This document shows positions 1-10,878 of a DNA stretch of 64,000 bases, in pieces; within the stretch, counting starts at the first letter, position 1; every line of letters starts with the position of its first letter. Both the position numbers and the translations under genes were made by a program. Under the pieces are notes generated by a model. It was given only the letters and a program-made list of their open reading frames with translations. It was not told where the DNA came from and made no database searches. The DNA is from Terana coerulea. Its lineage: Eukaryota; Basidiomycota; Agaricomycetes; Polyporales; Phanerochaetaceae. Location of the stretch: assembly GCA_024811115.1 (NCBI GenBank), contig JAKOGH010000142.1, positions 248,001 to 312,000 on the forward strand, given 5' to 3'.

Positions 1-984
1 TACTCATTGAAAGCAAAGCATATTCTAGGCTAGTGTAGCCTATGGTCCTCTTGCATGTATGGTCTGCTCTACTATGGTCTCTGAGAGCTGTGAGTGGATG
101 CTTTCTTCTTGGATAGCTTCCGGTTGGCTGACTAATCATATCAGAAATTCCCTGAGCCTATGCGAGACCATTCACTATGGCATCCTATCTCCGAAGCGGG
201 CCGGGCACGCGCAAGGTGAGACTCTGCGCATGCATCATACATACTTCGGTCCTTTTCTATTGTCCCTTCCCTCACGGGCGTGACACCAGTGCCCTGACAG
301 GCTGATTCCGAGTCTTCAGGTGTGACGTATATAAAACACGTAGTCTGTTACCTCTAAAGTCTGCATCTCACACTTATACATCATGGTAAGTCCCAGATTT
401 CGCATGTATGGCTACACTCACTTACCACAATAAAGCAGCTTTTCATGGACAGCAATGTCCAGTGTACAATGCCGCCAATACCCCAAAAATAGTGGCATTC
501 TGGATTGCTAGTGAGTCTGTGTGCTACTACGGACAAGGACCACCACTGGTACTCACTCTTCACTATAGGCTCGGGACTTCAAAATTCTGTATAAGCAGCT
601 GGGTACGCATGTCAAAATTGACTGCTTCACAAGGATTTGAACTAACCTCTGAAGCCCGAGTCCTTGGCCTCGAGTAAGTTACTACTTGTGTAACAGACCA
701 CAGTAGATACTCATCCCTGTTCTGTACTGCAAGTCACGATTCTTTGCAATATACCAGAATTATGGAATCAATAAGTTGCTCTCCCAATCCAGCATTTTCA
801 TCCACGCGCCGTGTAGCTGTTCATAGTAAGGTGAGTCATAGCTCAGTATAGCAAAGGTATGATAGCCCTTTATTGCAGCCCATAGCCAAAACTCAGTTAT
901 GTGGCACAATATATGTCGAGGAAGTCAATGGTGCTATAATTGCTATACGTACTATCTGACGCAATGTAGGCTAGAACCTCTTTC
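1..984. other. no recognisable gene
   Basis: I see no convincing protein family here on either strand. A TATA-like stretch lies near 328-335, and an ATG at 382 is followed at once by a consensus intron donor, so a gene with a tiny first exon is possible, but no second exon could be assigned. The segment around 612-670 resembles the 3' half of a tRNA on the minus strand, but its stems do not pair well. Confidence 0.4.
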
Positions 985-1710
985 ATGATGCGAACATGGT
1001 GAACTCCTGGGTCATACCAAACCATCTTCTTCCATATGCTTTGGGCATGTCGGGGGCATCTAAAAGGCGTTGCTCTGTCAGATAACTCGTGATTCATAGT
1101 TGCAGGGGTCAGCCCACCGATAAGCGGTTTGTCATTATCAATATTTGCCATGACTGCCCGGGCTTGCTCAACTGCTTCATCCAGTTATCTTCCTCCTCCA
1201 AGGTCCATCGACAGAGAAACTCGATAAGTTCAGCTGATGTTTCAGGTGTCAAGATTTTGCCCAGGAACATGTCGGACGTGAGGGTACGTAGAATGCGCAT
1301 TGCGATGTATTTGTGCAAATTATGCTCATAATCCCGTATAATCTACAAATAGTCATGAGCAACGTACAAATGCGTGAGTGAATGACCCAGAAGACCCACC
1401 TTGATAAGGGTGTCCAACGTGTTGCATTTGACCGCCCGGGTTGAAGATAATACGTCAGCTCCTCGAAGGTAGACACACTGACAAGGGAAGCACATTGCAT
1501 CCATAAAATTGAATATAGCAATCCGCACGGCTTCATTTATGGGCTGGACCGCCAAAGCCATACAGGTCTCCCATAAGTCTGCCTCTATGCGCACCTTCAC
1601 AAAGTCGTCCCAACCGATCACTGTGCCCATTGCCGCGATATACCTTTGCAGAAACATCTGCCGCAGCCAGGCCTTATTCCGCACAATGCCAGTGAGCATT
1701 CAAATATTCA

Positions 1711-2065
1711 ACGACCACATCAGCAAAACCGCGGAGGCTGACGAGCCCTGATAAAGCTTTATCAGGGCTCGTCAGGCCATCAGGGCGTCAGTCTCAGCCG
1801 GCTCGTCGAGCACTCTCAGACCTGTTCAGCACCTCTCGCAAGTTTGGGCTTCCTCAAGCAATCCACAAGCATTAGGGATGTCAGAATCATGGTGCATACT
1901 TTAGTTTCGGCACTGAGACAACGTGAGAATAATGGTAAATAAAAAAATACTAAAGGAACATGGCTCCTATGGGGCTCGAACCCAGGCGTCTAATCCTTTA
2001 TCAGTACTCGTCAGACGGTGTCAGGGCTGTCAGGGCGTCAGTGCTCCACTCTTTTACTGATGCAG
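1711..2065. mobile_element. ~350-bp insertion in the first intron of the pseudogene
   Basis: The paralogous intron at about 4650-4705 is only some 50 bp long, while the homologous intron here is about 355 bp longer, so this block is an insertion. It contains a 38-bp perfect palindrome (1738-1775) and two imperfect direct repeats of about 40 bp (about 1757-1800 and 1993-2045, both starting CTTTATCAG and containing TCAGGGCGTCAG). It also has a short A-rich stretch (about 1932-1950) and, on the minus strand near 1975-1992, a tRNA B-box-like GGGTTCGAGCC. It could be a SINE-like or other non-autonomous element. It encodes no protein. Confidence 0.55.
1738..1775. repeat. 38-bp perfect palindrome
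   Basis: Every base from 1738 to 1775 pairs with its mirror position around a HindIII site (AAGCTT) at the centre. There is no spacer, so it could extrude as a cruciform. It lies at the edge of the intron insertion and each half resembles the third copy of the CTGACGAG...CTGATAAAG motif at about 1993-2012 (minus). Confidence 0.9.
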
Positions 2066-2546
2066 AATATGCCGCTTTTCTCGACGTACCACATACTCCT
2101 GGACCCAGCGCGGCTCATGCTAGCGCTGTTCTGGATGTCGGATCCTGCGGAATATCTCCGGCAAGTACGTCTTCACCTGGTGCATCGGGAGGTAGTAGAT
2201 TTCCGGAGCATTCTCTGGAGTGAGCTCCATGACGAGTAGGTGATGGTGGGAGATACGAAGAACGAGGCAACTTACACGCGTCGCAATTAGTGTTTGCTTC
2301 GGAGGTCGCTGCGTAATGTGCTTACGTCACGCCGCCAGGCGCATCAGGCGCATCACAGCGAGGCTGCTACAATCGCGGCCGGCAAATATGCACTAATAAT
2401 TGCATAATTACGGACGTGCAACCTCCTGGGCCTGTTACTTACTCATAAGAAGAATTAAAAAGGTATCAAATAAAGCATTCATTAGAGGCAACATAAGGCG
2501 GGTGCGAGACCGTGACTTCGAATTGGGTGTAGAATATACCGCATTC

Positions 2547-4832
2547 CTATGCCGCGAGCTTGGCCTTTGCGTGGTCTATCCGTCGCTGATTCTTCTTCAA
2601 GGTGCTTGCCTCGATACCGTCGTCCTCCTCCGCCTTCTGACCTACAAGATCAGCGGCCAGGGCAAATCCAAGCGCGGGATCTGGCTCATTGTTCCTTATT
2701 GACATCTCTGCTGCATTCCCCAGGCAAAGGACGAGCTCCTTCCTGACCCCTTTGATGTGGCTCGCCCACTCTCCCTTCGTCGCGGCGCCGAAAGCAAGCA
2801 GACATCCAGCCAGCTCCGCGGCCGACAGGTACCTGATACGTGCTCGTAAGGAATCCGCGCCAACAAGGTGTCGGGCCTTTTCGCGAACTGCAGTCACTCG
2901 CTTGACAACTAGCGGGAGGAGCTTCTTCAGGACGGCTGGGCTGGTGATCTGCTTGACCTGACGGAGGTCTGTCTTGGGAGCGACACCATCGGGCAGTTCT
3001 GTCCAGCTCTGTATCTCGTCGATTACGCCCCTTTCCGCGAGGACAGTAAGAACACGAAGTAACGCCGTCGGCCCTGTAACAGCGGTCTCCGGGACGACGC
3101 AAGTCATATCGACACCGGGGTGATTGGTCGCAATCGCCCAGATGATCTTCCGGTCAATGTCTATGGTCCGTTCCGCGTGCTCGCAGAGCTCTCGGTGGCT
3201 GCGTGGTGTGAACGTATCCACAGAGGTCTTGAGTGCGCTCTGAGTGGCGAGGTACAGGGCGCGCAGGAAGGATAACAGCTCAGCATTCGAGACGCTGTCA
3301 ACGTAAGTTGCCAGAGCTACTAGACGCAGCATACTTATTCTGGCTTGACCTGTAAAATGTTGAGTCATAGAACAAGCAGCCGTAGGAGATGCATACCCCG
3401 ACAGTCGTACATCATCCTTGACCTGTTGTCGTCCGGCGGGATGCCATAGTAATTTGACGCTACCCGGGATAGTTTCCTACACACAGTCTGGATTAAGCGT
3501 ATGGTAATATATAGAGGAAATAGTAAGCAAGGTATCACATACTGCTCAACATCCGGGAATGTTTCATCATCTAGTTTGTGGATAACCGCAAGGACCTGTG
3601 ATACCCAAGTAGGCCTCGATACCAGCAGCTTGATGGTGTCTATGGTTGCCTTCAACTCCGTTTCTCGCTCCGCCTGCGCAGTTCTGGTTAACGGACTTGT
3701 GATACCCGGCACCGTGCGTCGCGGGAACTGGAATATGAGGGCAAGACTCTCGGATGCTGTGAGGCTAAAAGTCAAAGACTAGTGGGTAGAATTCTAATTG
3801 ACACACACCTAGTTGATGCATCTGGCCTTCGGGATACGAAACTGATCGGGGTTGAGTGGCCACTCCGAAGAGAAGGTCAATGATGATCGGATGAGACTGG
3901 ACGGTTTCAAGGAAATATGACCTCGAAGGCGGCGGATAGCCACCTAGGATACCGTACGACGCGAACATGGCAAACTCCTGGGTTAAGCCAAACCACCTCT
4001 TGCCATACGCTTTAGGCATGTCAGGGGGCATCTGGGAATCGCGGTCCTATGAGGATACAGAGACTACATAGTGCAGGTCTACTCACCGACTGGCGGTTTG
4101 TCATGGTCAAAATTTGCCAAGACTGCCCGGGTTTGCTTAGCTGCTTCATCCAGTTATCTTCCTCCTCCAAGGTCCAACGACACAAGAATTCGATAAGTTC
4201 TGCTGATTTTTGGGGGTCAAAACCTCGCCTAGAAACAGGTCGGACACGAGGGTGCGCAAGATACGCATCGCGATGTACTTGTGCAAATTGTGTTCATGGC
4301 CATTTATCATCTATGATTATTCATCAGCAACGCATATATGCGTAAACAGTGTATATATAAGCCTCACTTTGACGGCGACATCCAACGTATTGCACTTCAC
4401 CGCCCGCTTGAAAATTATGCGTCGCTCCTCGTAGGTAGACACGCTGACGAGGTAGCACATTGCGTCCATGAAACGGAAGATGGCCAAGTGCACGGCTTCA
4501 TTCACTGGCTGGACGGCCAAAGCCATGCAAGTCTCCCATACATTTGCCTCTATGCACACCTTTGCGAAGTCGTCCCACCCGATAATTGTGCCCATTGACG
4601 CAATATATCTTTGCAAAAACATCTGTCGCAGCCAATGCTGCTCTCGCAAAACATCAATGAGTATGTGATAAGCTCAAGGTACCACTCGTGCGCGTACCAC
4701 ATATTCTTGGACCCAACGCGGCTCACACTGCCCAGGATTCCGTAGTCTGCGGAAGATTTCTGGCAGGTATGTTTTCACTTGGTACGCTGGGAGGTGAAGA
4801 ATTTCGGGGGCATTCTCTGGGGTGAGTTCCAT
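2547..4832 (-). CDS. unrecognised helical protein, multi-exon, one frame break
   Basis: I do not recognise this family. Exons can be followed on the minus strand from ATG 4830-4832 (MELTPENAPEI) through WLRQMFLQRYIA (about 4380-4640), a block at 4090-4300, MPKAYGKRWFGLTQEF (about 3785-4035), a helical block (about 3390-3770) and a long last exon ending at 2547. The last exon is rich in Leu/Ala helices, like an ARM/HEAT-type solenoid, but no motif proves this. In the third coding block one base is missing within the T5G5 run at 4207-4216: restoring frame recovers the same SAELIEFLCRW segment that the left-hand paralogue has. The gene is therefore either a very young pseudogene or affected by an assembly indel. 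Exon borders are approximate. Confidence 0.5.
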
Positions 4833-5096
4833 AGCGAGCAAGTGATGGGAGGAGACAAGTACGGATAACGGGGGCAATTTGCACGCGTCGCAATTAGGGT
4901 CCGCCTCGGCGTCGCGTGGGGCGCTTACGTAACGCGACGAGGCGCATCAAGCGCATCATGCATCGCTTTCGGACACCGGCGACGGTCGACGCAGCCAGGC
5001 GAACACTGCTCGTGGCAAAGTTGTCAGAGGTAAGTAAGCCAGGAAAGCGATGAGGTGTTATTTCTCAGATCTTCTGCAGCCGACGTACATACTAGG

Positions 5097-6789
5097 TCAA
5101 ACGCTCAGAAATTCAGCCTCACCCGCTACCCCAAGATCGCGCAGCTCCGCATTGAAGATTGGTATGAACGCCGCCTTCACCTCTGCGTGCAGATAAAAAG
5201 TGATCTCTGCATCTCCAGAATGCGTCTTCCATGTGCCGTCCGGAAGACGAGTCGGGTTGGGTTGGAACATCTTCACGTAGCGGGGCTCATCGAGAAGGGT
5301 GTGGAAGAAACGAGTCTGACCGGGATACCCGAAGTGTGCGGAGGTCCAATCAAAGCTGAACAGCTCATAGTGAGAATACGCATTATGCAGTAAGACGGTA
5401 GACTCACCGCCAAGTTGAGTTAAGAGACATACATCCGGGCGGCGGTATAAAATCCTGGCCGAGCTCGGCATTGGCGACTTCGAGCCCCAGCTTTGCATGA
5501 ACAGCATCGTAGGCCGCGGCATATCCGGGATTTCGAACTCTCAGGAGTGACTTGCGTATCCGGAGGGCAATTGTGTACAGAGTTTCCTTCCCATAGTCTT
5601 GTACAGCTTCCGCTACCGCCCAGATGAGACCATTACACATTGCAGTTGCTGGTCTAGGTACTATCCCTCTACTCTATATCCGGACTGAATGTCAACTCTC
5701 ACACCGTCAGAGAGCCACAGTATGCATACCATCACAATAGTGTTAATTTGTTGAACTGGAGGAGCTTCGGGTTCGGCTTTAGACACACAATACGCGAGAA
5801 GAGCCAGCAGAGCATCCTGGCGGGAGAGGTGTATTTCTTCTGAAGCAGCTTCGTTGAGGGAAAGAACGCCCTTGTGGATCTGAGCGGTCTGTGAGACAGA
5901 CAAGCGAATGTCAACGCGAACAGGCTTTTTGCGGCCAGGTTCAAGATGAGGGGGTATGCCGCGGAATGGGTACGTGCTCGTGAATTCGGGTATGGGGATA
6001 TTACCGTGGTCTTCGGGGTTGAAGGCATATGAAGGAATGATATCATACGACGGGGAGGATCCAACGAGTCCAGACCTTGATAGTTTTGCGAGAGCAGTCG
6101 GGCGAAGTTGAGTATGACGAAGCCATCGCCTGACGTAGATATTTTAGTGTTAGTACGATGCTATAGGTGGCCGATGTGCTGAAAGACTTGGACATACCGG
6201 CTAGATGAGAAGCAGACAGGCCCACAGACGTGCTCCCAGTCACGGTAAATTGTGTAATTGTGACGCGCATGAGCGGCTCTTCCGAGTCGTAGTCCAGGTA
6301 CTTCACCATGTTCACCCCTTGCGTAAGGACCCAAGGCTTCTGAATGATCGCGTCGACGGGAACCTCTGTCTTTGCGTCGCTTTGAACGACAGTGACGGGA
6401 ATCCCGTCATTGGTCAGCCGTACCTAGAGTTCATGATTGTTAGTACTCATACACCTGGTAGAGAGCTAGCGACGCACCCTCCAGGGTGCATCCTGCTTCG
6501 TGGTACGCGAAACACACCCGGCATAAATAGGATACACCGACAGTGTACGTGCCAGTGCATCGATGAATCGTTCAATATCAACGGGTCCCGGGATTATGTG
6601 AGCAGTGTCAACCTAGATTCCAAAGTCAGTCGGAGTGACGGCCGCCTGTCCGTCCCCACACTGGTACTACCTGTGGGTGACTTCATTGCTCACCTGGAAA
6701 CTTAGCATTAGGTCTGTTCCCACTAGATCGTAGTGAGCCTGTCCACACAGAACAGTGGGCTCAGTGGCCTTCACAGTGTATCTTGCCAT
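5097..6789 (-). CDS. BAHD-type acyltransferase (fungal transferase family)
   Basis: Predicted CoA-dependent O- or N-acyltransferase, probably of secondary metabolism; the substrate cannot be told. Six exons: 6694-6789, 6478-6612, 6198-6423, 5730-6129, 5408-5673 and 5097-5355, about 460 residues, usual for the family. The catalytic HxxxDG motif is visible as SHLAGDG, split by the intron after 6198 (HLAG | DG). The DFGWG-type motif near the C-terminus is present in degenerate form as FDWTSAHFG, preceded by NSTWR across the last intron. ATG at 6787-6789 begins MARYTVKATEP. Within exon 4 the frame breaks in a G4 run on the plus strand (6052-6055); one extra base restores LDPPPSYDIIP, and the total exon length then becomes divisible by three. 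Family assignment is firm by motif; whether it is active depends on that base. Confidence 0.8.
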
Positions 6790-7239
6790 TATCAGTTGGC
6801 GGTCGATATGTGGGTTCCCAGAAACACCTTCTCAATGTTTCGTGTAATAAGTATACCACGTAGCGACGGCTATGAGTCACGCACTTGGCGCTGAAGTCGT
6901 CCATCACGATCCCCGTGTGGTAGATAGAGCTTTTGATTCCTGCTGTAGCGACAATAACGTGTGTTAGTTCTGGCTCTGAAGCTCGAACTGCGGAAGCGAT
7001 GGTTCGGACCAACGAGCGTCGGACGCAGTCTCAAGTCGGGAGTTGTGCATTTGCAAGACTTTATCCTGCAGGTGGTAGCAGAGCTGCGTACTGCATAACG
7101 AGGACAGACTACGGGTACAAACACAAGCGACAACTGAAATACACAAGTGAGAGCTACAGATGTCCACATAAAATAAGAGACGTACAGTTCCGTGGGTTCA
7201 TGAATAAGGTAGAGCTGCTGTTATAGTCAACGGTCAAGG
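6790..7239. other. intergenic, upstream of the acyltransferase
   Basis: This 450-bp stretch lies between the start of the acyltransferase and the stop codon of the DUF6593 gene, both on the minus strand. Several short open frames exist but none shows a family signature or good splice structure. It should hold the acyltransferase promoter; I see no clear TATA box. Confidence 0.5.
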
Positions 7240-8081
7240 CTAATCGGGAGAAAGTCGTCTCCGTTCCAAGATGAGACATGATATAATGATGTGGTCAAAT
7301 ACAGGTTGGCCCTTAGGATAGATCTTGAGAGTCGCAGCCGGTGCTACACGCCCATCTGCCCGAGGTGTAAGCGGCGATGGCGTGAAGGCTGCTAGGAGGT
7401 TCGACGAACCGCCGCTGGATTTGGTGCCCAAATAACACTTCCGCGTTCTCAGTATCATACTGACATAGCACCAGGAAGGGACGAGCTCACGTATTTGATG
7501 GGATCGTCGAACGTCCAGGAAAGACGCTTTGCATTATTATTATCGAAATTCCACTGCCAAGTACGCTAGACGACCAATCTGAGCTAGTGGCTCTCGTCAA
7601 GGACCGGAGAACTCACTGCAATCCTACTCCCTCCCTTCGTTAAGACAGTGTCGATGATTTTCTCCCGAGCATTCATGACCACGGTAGTCTTCTTCAGAGA
7701 CAGGCCCATCCTGGTGCAGCACGATGAGGTGGAACAGAGAGTTACATGTATCATGTTGCTCACTCGAAGTGCCCAACCTCCTCGCCATGCACAGAGTCGC
7801 CTCGCGTAACGGTCGTGATGAATGAGGAAGGTATGAAGCAGTTCATCCGAACGGAGACGTAGTAAACGGGAATCATCGCAGTTTGACTTTGCAGAACCAT
7901 AGCATTCGGCAGATGTTGAATAGGAGTGAACGTATAGGATACAGGCTCTGTGACCCTTGAGTTCGCGGAGTCCCGGTAACTGGAGTATGTGCCGTGAGCT
8001 GCGCGGGTGCTGCGTAATATGAACGGGGAACTTACGAAGGCAGTTCTTCTGGGGCTTCAGCAAGAGCAGCTGCTTGTACAA
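7240..8081 (-). CDS. DUF6593-like protein
   Basis: Resembles the basidiomycete DUF6593 family, which has no known function. The exons that can be fixed are 7764 to about 7998, 7617-7710, 7491-7553 and 7240-7437, with clean phases. Recognisable blocks in order are YTFTPIQHLPNAMVL, an SVRMNCFIPSSFITTVTRG block, VGHFE|MGLSLKKTTVV (joined over the intron at 7711-7763), the Trp-rich SWTFDDPIKY, then CYLGTKSSGG and a C-terminal block with DHIIISCLILERRRL. The N-terminus is not resolved: an open reading frame continues up to about 8712, and a splice donor lies at about 8031-8035, but the intron it implies is very short. The neighbours share the strand but show no functional link. Confidence 0.6.
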
Positions 8082-8099
8082 CAGATGCTTGCACGACTA

Positions 8100-9100
8100 C
8101 ATTGTTATCCGAACCTAATGACGTCCCAGAAGTAGCGGTACGAGCGATAGATGACTGGCTTGCATGACGGCGTAATACTTCGGCTGATTGTACGTAGCTG
8201 TTGTGGGCTCTCAAGGTTATTACTCCGCAACGAGGAACTATGCAGTACACCACGCACCTTGGAGGTACATCTCCGATGGAGGACGCCTCACTGTTACGTT
8301 CATTCGCCTGAGCCTCCTCGACTACACCCGCCGCCTCGTCCCATTGTGACTCGAGGATAATCATCTTGCAAGCACCGTGAGACCGTCCTACGCAAATCGC
8401 TGAGGATGTGGAGGAAACCGAGCCAATGGATACATTCGACGAATGTAGACTGTAGAGGGTAAGAGCATGCGCGTCGAGCAAGAGATGATGGCGGTGAAAG
8501 GCAAGAGCCTGATTCGCCCAGTGAATCGCTCTTTCGACTGACTTGGAAAAATATTGTGGTGGCAGACATCCTATACCGGATTCATTGTTTCTCGCTTGGC
8601 CGATGTCGGGCGTGCGGCGGGATGCGCCATTGTCCTGCTGTCCGCGCGCCGCCGTCGCCGCCGAAGACCGGCGCGCCTGCCCCGACAATGGCGGCAGAGG
8701 GTCGGGCGGCAAGCGCCAGTTTGCCCCGTGCCCCGACGCTCTGAGGCGGCGCGGTCGGCTTCCCAGGGAATGTCAGTGCTGGCCGCTGGAAATCAGCATC
8801 CGATAACGAAGAAGTCGCCCAAATCGAGTATCGTCGGGGAGCCGACCGTCGTGAGGCGGGAGCCATCAATGATGCGAGAGGCGCGAGCGGCCTAATTTCC
8901 TCTTCGGGAAGACGGCGGCCCAGGATCCTAGGGCGCCCATACCAAACGGGGGCAGAGTCGGCGCCCGCGCCCCCATATCACCGCCATTTCGGCGTCAAAA
9001 GCCGAGTATCGGTGCGGCCCATCACGTTCTCTGTTGACTCGGGCCCTTTACGCGCGTCGGTCATCGCCCCGCCCCCCGTAGTCGCGGTACAAACAAATGC
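8100..9100. other. GC-rich stretch, no assigned gene
   Basis: From about 8540 to 9060 the sequence is very GC-rich and open in several frames on both strands, which is what composition alone produces. A 226-codon minus-strand frame (8032-8712) may hold the 5' exons of the DUF6593 gene but has no recognisable domain. An imperfect inverted repeat (GCCATTGTC at about 8627 facing GACAATGGC at about 8685) lies inside it. Confidence 0.4.
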
Positions 9101-9102
9101 CC

Positions 9103-9109
9103 TATAAAA
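9103..9109 (+). promoter_or_regulatory. TATA box of the DUF6699 gene at 9223
   Basis: TATAAAA sits 114 bp before the ATG at 9223, followed by a CT-rich leader. The spacing is like that of the other well-formed promoters in this window. Confidence 0.65.
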
Positions 9110-9222
9110 CGGGGTAGAGTCATTCCCGACTCTCAACATTCTGCCCCCGCCCCGTCTCCCGCCCGCGTCCAGTGACTCCCGCTACCCAGCCCCTATTGTC
9201 TGCCGCCGACTTGCTTACCAGT

Positions 9223-9945
9223 ATGAACTACTACGGCACTCCCTCATCACACTCTGGCCGAGGTGCACCGCGCACGCCGCCGTCACAGACCGGAAATGGT
9301 CAACTTCCGACTCCGACCAATGCGCCGTACATGTATGCCAGGGGACTACCGCAGATGCCTGGTACACCCACGCCTGCAGGACGCGGGCTGCTGCCGGCGA
9401 CGCCTATGATGACTTCGGTTCCTCTCCCAGGGCAACCCGTCAACCATTGTGGGTACTACTGCGCTTGTGCTATAACGCAAGCTAACCTGCACAACAGATG
9501 GTCTCATGACTCCTCCCGCTAGTCCTGCGCGGCTTCCAGGACAAAGTCTGGTACACCCGAACGCATTGACCCCACAGGCTGCGCTTGGCTACTCCTTCGA
9601 CATGCGGTTCGACATCAATAACATCCGCGGTCTAAATCCCGCCATTTTCCAGGAGCTTGCTACGGAGCCCCCTGTCCCTTCTCTGCGGATCACTGCTCTA
9701 TTTGACGCCATTCACATTGAGGTTGTGAACCCGCGAGGCGTTACCGTTGGTGACGTCTTGCACAGGCTCCATAGGGAGCTGGCCAAACGTACGTTACAAA
9801 TATTTGCGCCGACTATGAGAATTATACTTATAGCTCTCCTGTAGCGCACGGCTCTTCTGCAAAGATCAACTCTCTTCGACCCAATTTCACCTTCGCTGGC
9901 CTCGAGCCCGCCGGTCACGGATGGGCCCTAAGGATCAGGCAGTGA
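9223..9945 (+). CDS. DUF6699 domain protein
   Basis: Three exons (9223-9448, 9498-9788, 9845-9945) give 205 residues. The N-terminal ~95 residues are low-complexity, rich in Pro, Thr, Gly and Ser. The DUF6699 domain follows from exon 2: SFDMRFDIN, ATEPPVPSLRI and the typical VTVGDVLHRLHREL strand-helix. A short third exon ends LEPAGHGWALRIRQ. The ATG at 9223 (MNYYGTPSS) is the first in frame after the TATA box. DUF6699 is widespread in mushroom-forming fungi and has no established function. Exon phases join cleanly, so the model is intact. Two further DUF6699 genes lie in the window (12520-13786 and 63605-64000). Confidence 0.8.
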
Positions 9946-10630
9946 ACACATCGGTATCACCTCACATCAAGTGCTGTTACATTTACATTCACCCAGCTCT
10001 CTTCACGGATGAAAATGATCAAGGACATCATGGCCTCTAATGGACCGCTGGTCGGACGGTATGCTGTCAATGTCTGTAGCTGCTATACATCGCACCTCGT
10101 CTCGCAGGCCCTCACTCAATCCCACTCCTGTTCCCACGGCCCTCATTTTCTAACCTCTGTATCATTAGTATCTGTGCGCTTTGTTTCATAATTCGTAGCT
10201 GTAGCCTTTATTCTCCTCTCCGCTCATCGCTGTCACCACTCTGGACACTGTTACGCTCTCGTGTTTATCGCTATTCTACTTTGACATCTTAGCATCCTGT
10301 CATATATCTCTGTAGCCATGTAGTAGATTAGTATTGTCAATTGAGGACGCTTGACTCGTATGTTGTGCTAAGCAACTAATACCAATAATACGTATGCCCT
10401 GCTCGCCGCGACCAAGTGGCCCAGCGTTTTCTATCAGCGCTTGGAGGACACTGTAAGAAGGAAGGCGAGGCCTCCTGAACCTAACAAGGCCAAACTCATT
10501 CTCCGCTAGTAATTTGCCACTCCTATAGGCACACAACCAAGGTATGTTATCTTCTGTTATGCCGAAATTCGAATTCCATAGCAACATTCAAACAGGGCTG
10601 CCCTCAGGTAGATGAGACCAAGAAAAATAG
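9946..10630. other. intergenic
   Basis: This holds the 3' region of the DUF6699 gene and sequence up to the tRNA. A 95-codon minus-strand frame at 10300-10587 is open but has no recognised domain or splice signals that would make it convincing. Confidence 0.4.
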
Positions 10631-10711
10631 TTCCCGCTAGCCGATTTGAACGACTGACCTCGTCATACCGATGGTACTAGTGACGCGCTCTACCAACTGA
10701 GCTAAGAGGGA
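10631..10711 (-). tRNA. tRNA-Thr (AGT) with 8-nt intron
   Basis: A full cloverleaf can be drawn on the minus strand. The acceptor stem TCCCTCT pairs with AGCGGGA at six of seven positions. The D arm is GCTC-loop-GAGC, the T arm AGTCG-TTCAAAT-CGGCT, and the anticodon stem CGTCA/TGACG. The loop between the anticodon stem strands is 15 nt, so eight extra nucleotides after CTAGTA form an intron at the canonical position 37/38. The anticodon AGT reads threonine codons. A-box and B-box promoter elements are both present, so it should be functional. Confidence 0.93.
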
Positions 10712-10878
10712 TATATGTTAGCTGGCTGTATTACAAATATGTCTATCTCACAACATGGGAGAGGTGAACAGAGCGTCGCGAAGTCTCTTTGCTCTCCAGT
10801 ATCGTCCACGTCCTCCCTGGTGGCTGTAACGACTTCTGTCCCTTGCTTTCCCGCTCATACTCCGGTATCTAGGACTAG

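Larger units (their letters stand above)
985..2230 (-). pseudogene. truncated paralogue of the gene at 2547-4832 (unknown function)
   Basis: This is a second copy of the 5' half of the unrecognised gene that lies to its right. The shared blocks are the N-terminal MELTPENAPEI segment (ATG at 2228-2230), the WLRQMFLQRYIA segment (exon about 1400-1690), the TLEEEDNWMKQL segment (1109-1318) and the start of the MPKAYGRRWFG block (about 985-1060). It is clearly broken. A 6-bp insertion places an in-frame TAG at 2120-2122 in the first exon, the first intron has been expanded from about 50 to about 400 bp by an inserted element, and similarity stops at about 985, just after the FAS residues. The 3' half present in the neighbour is missing. 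Seen directly by comparing the two copies; function unknown. Confidence 0.7.

Noticed and set aside
612..670. tRNA gene on the minus strand
   Set aside because: A B-box-like and a possible variable-arm segment are present, but the T stem does not pair and no 5' half with D arm could be found.
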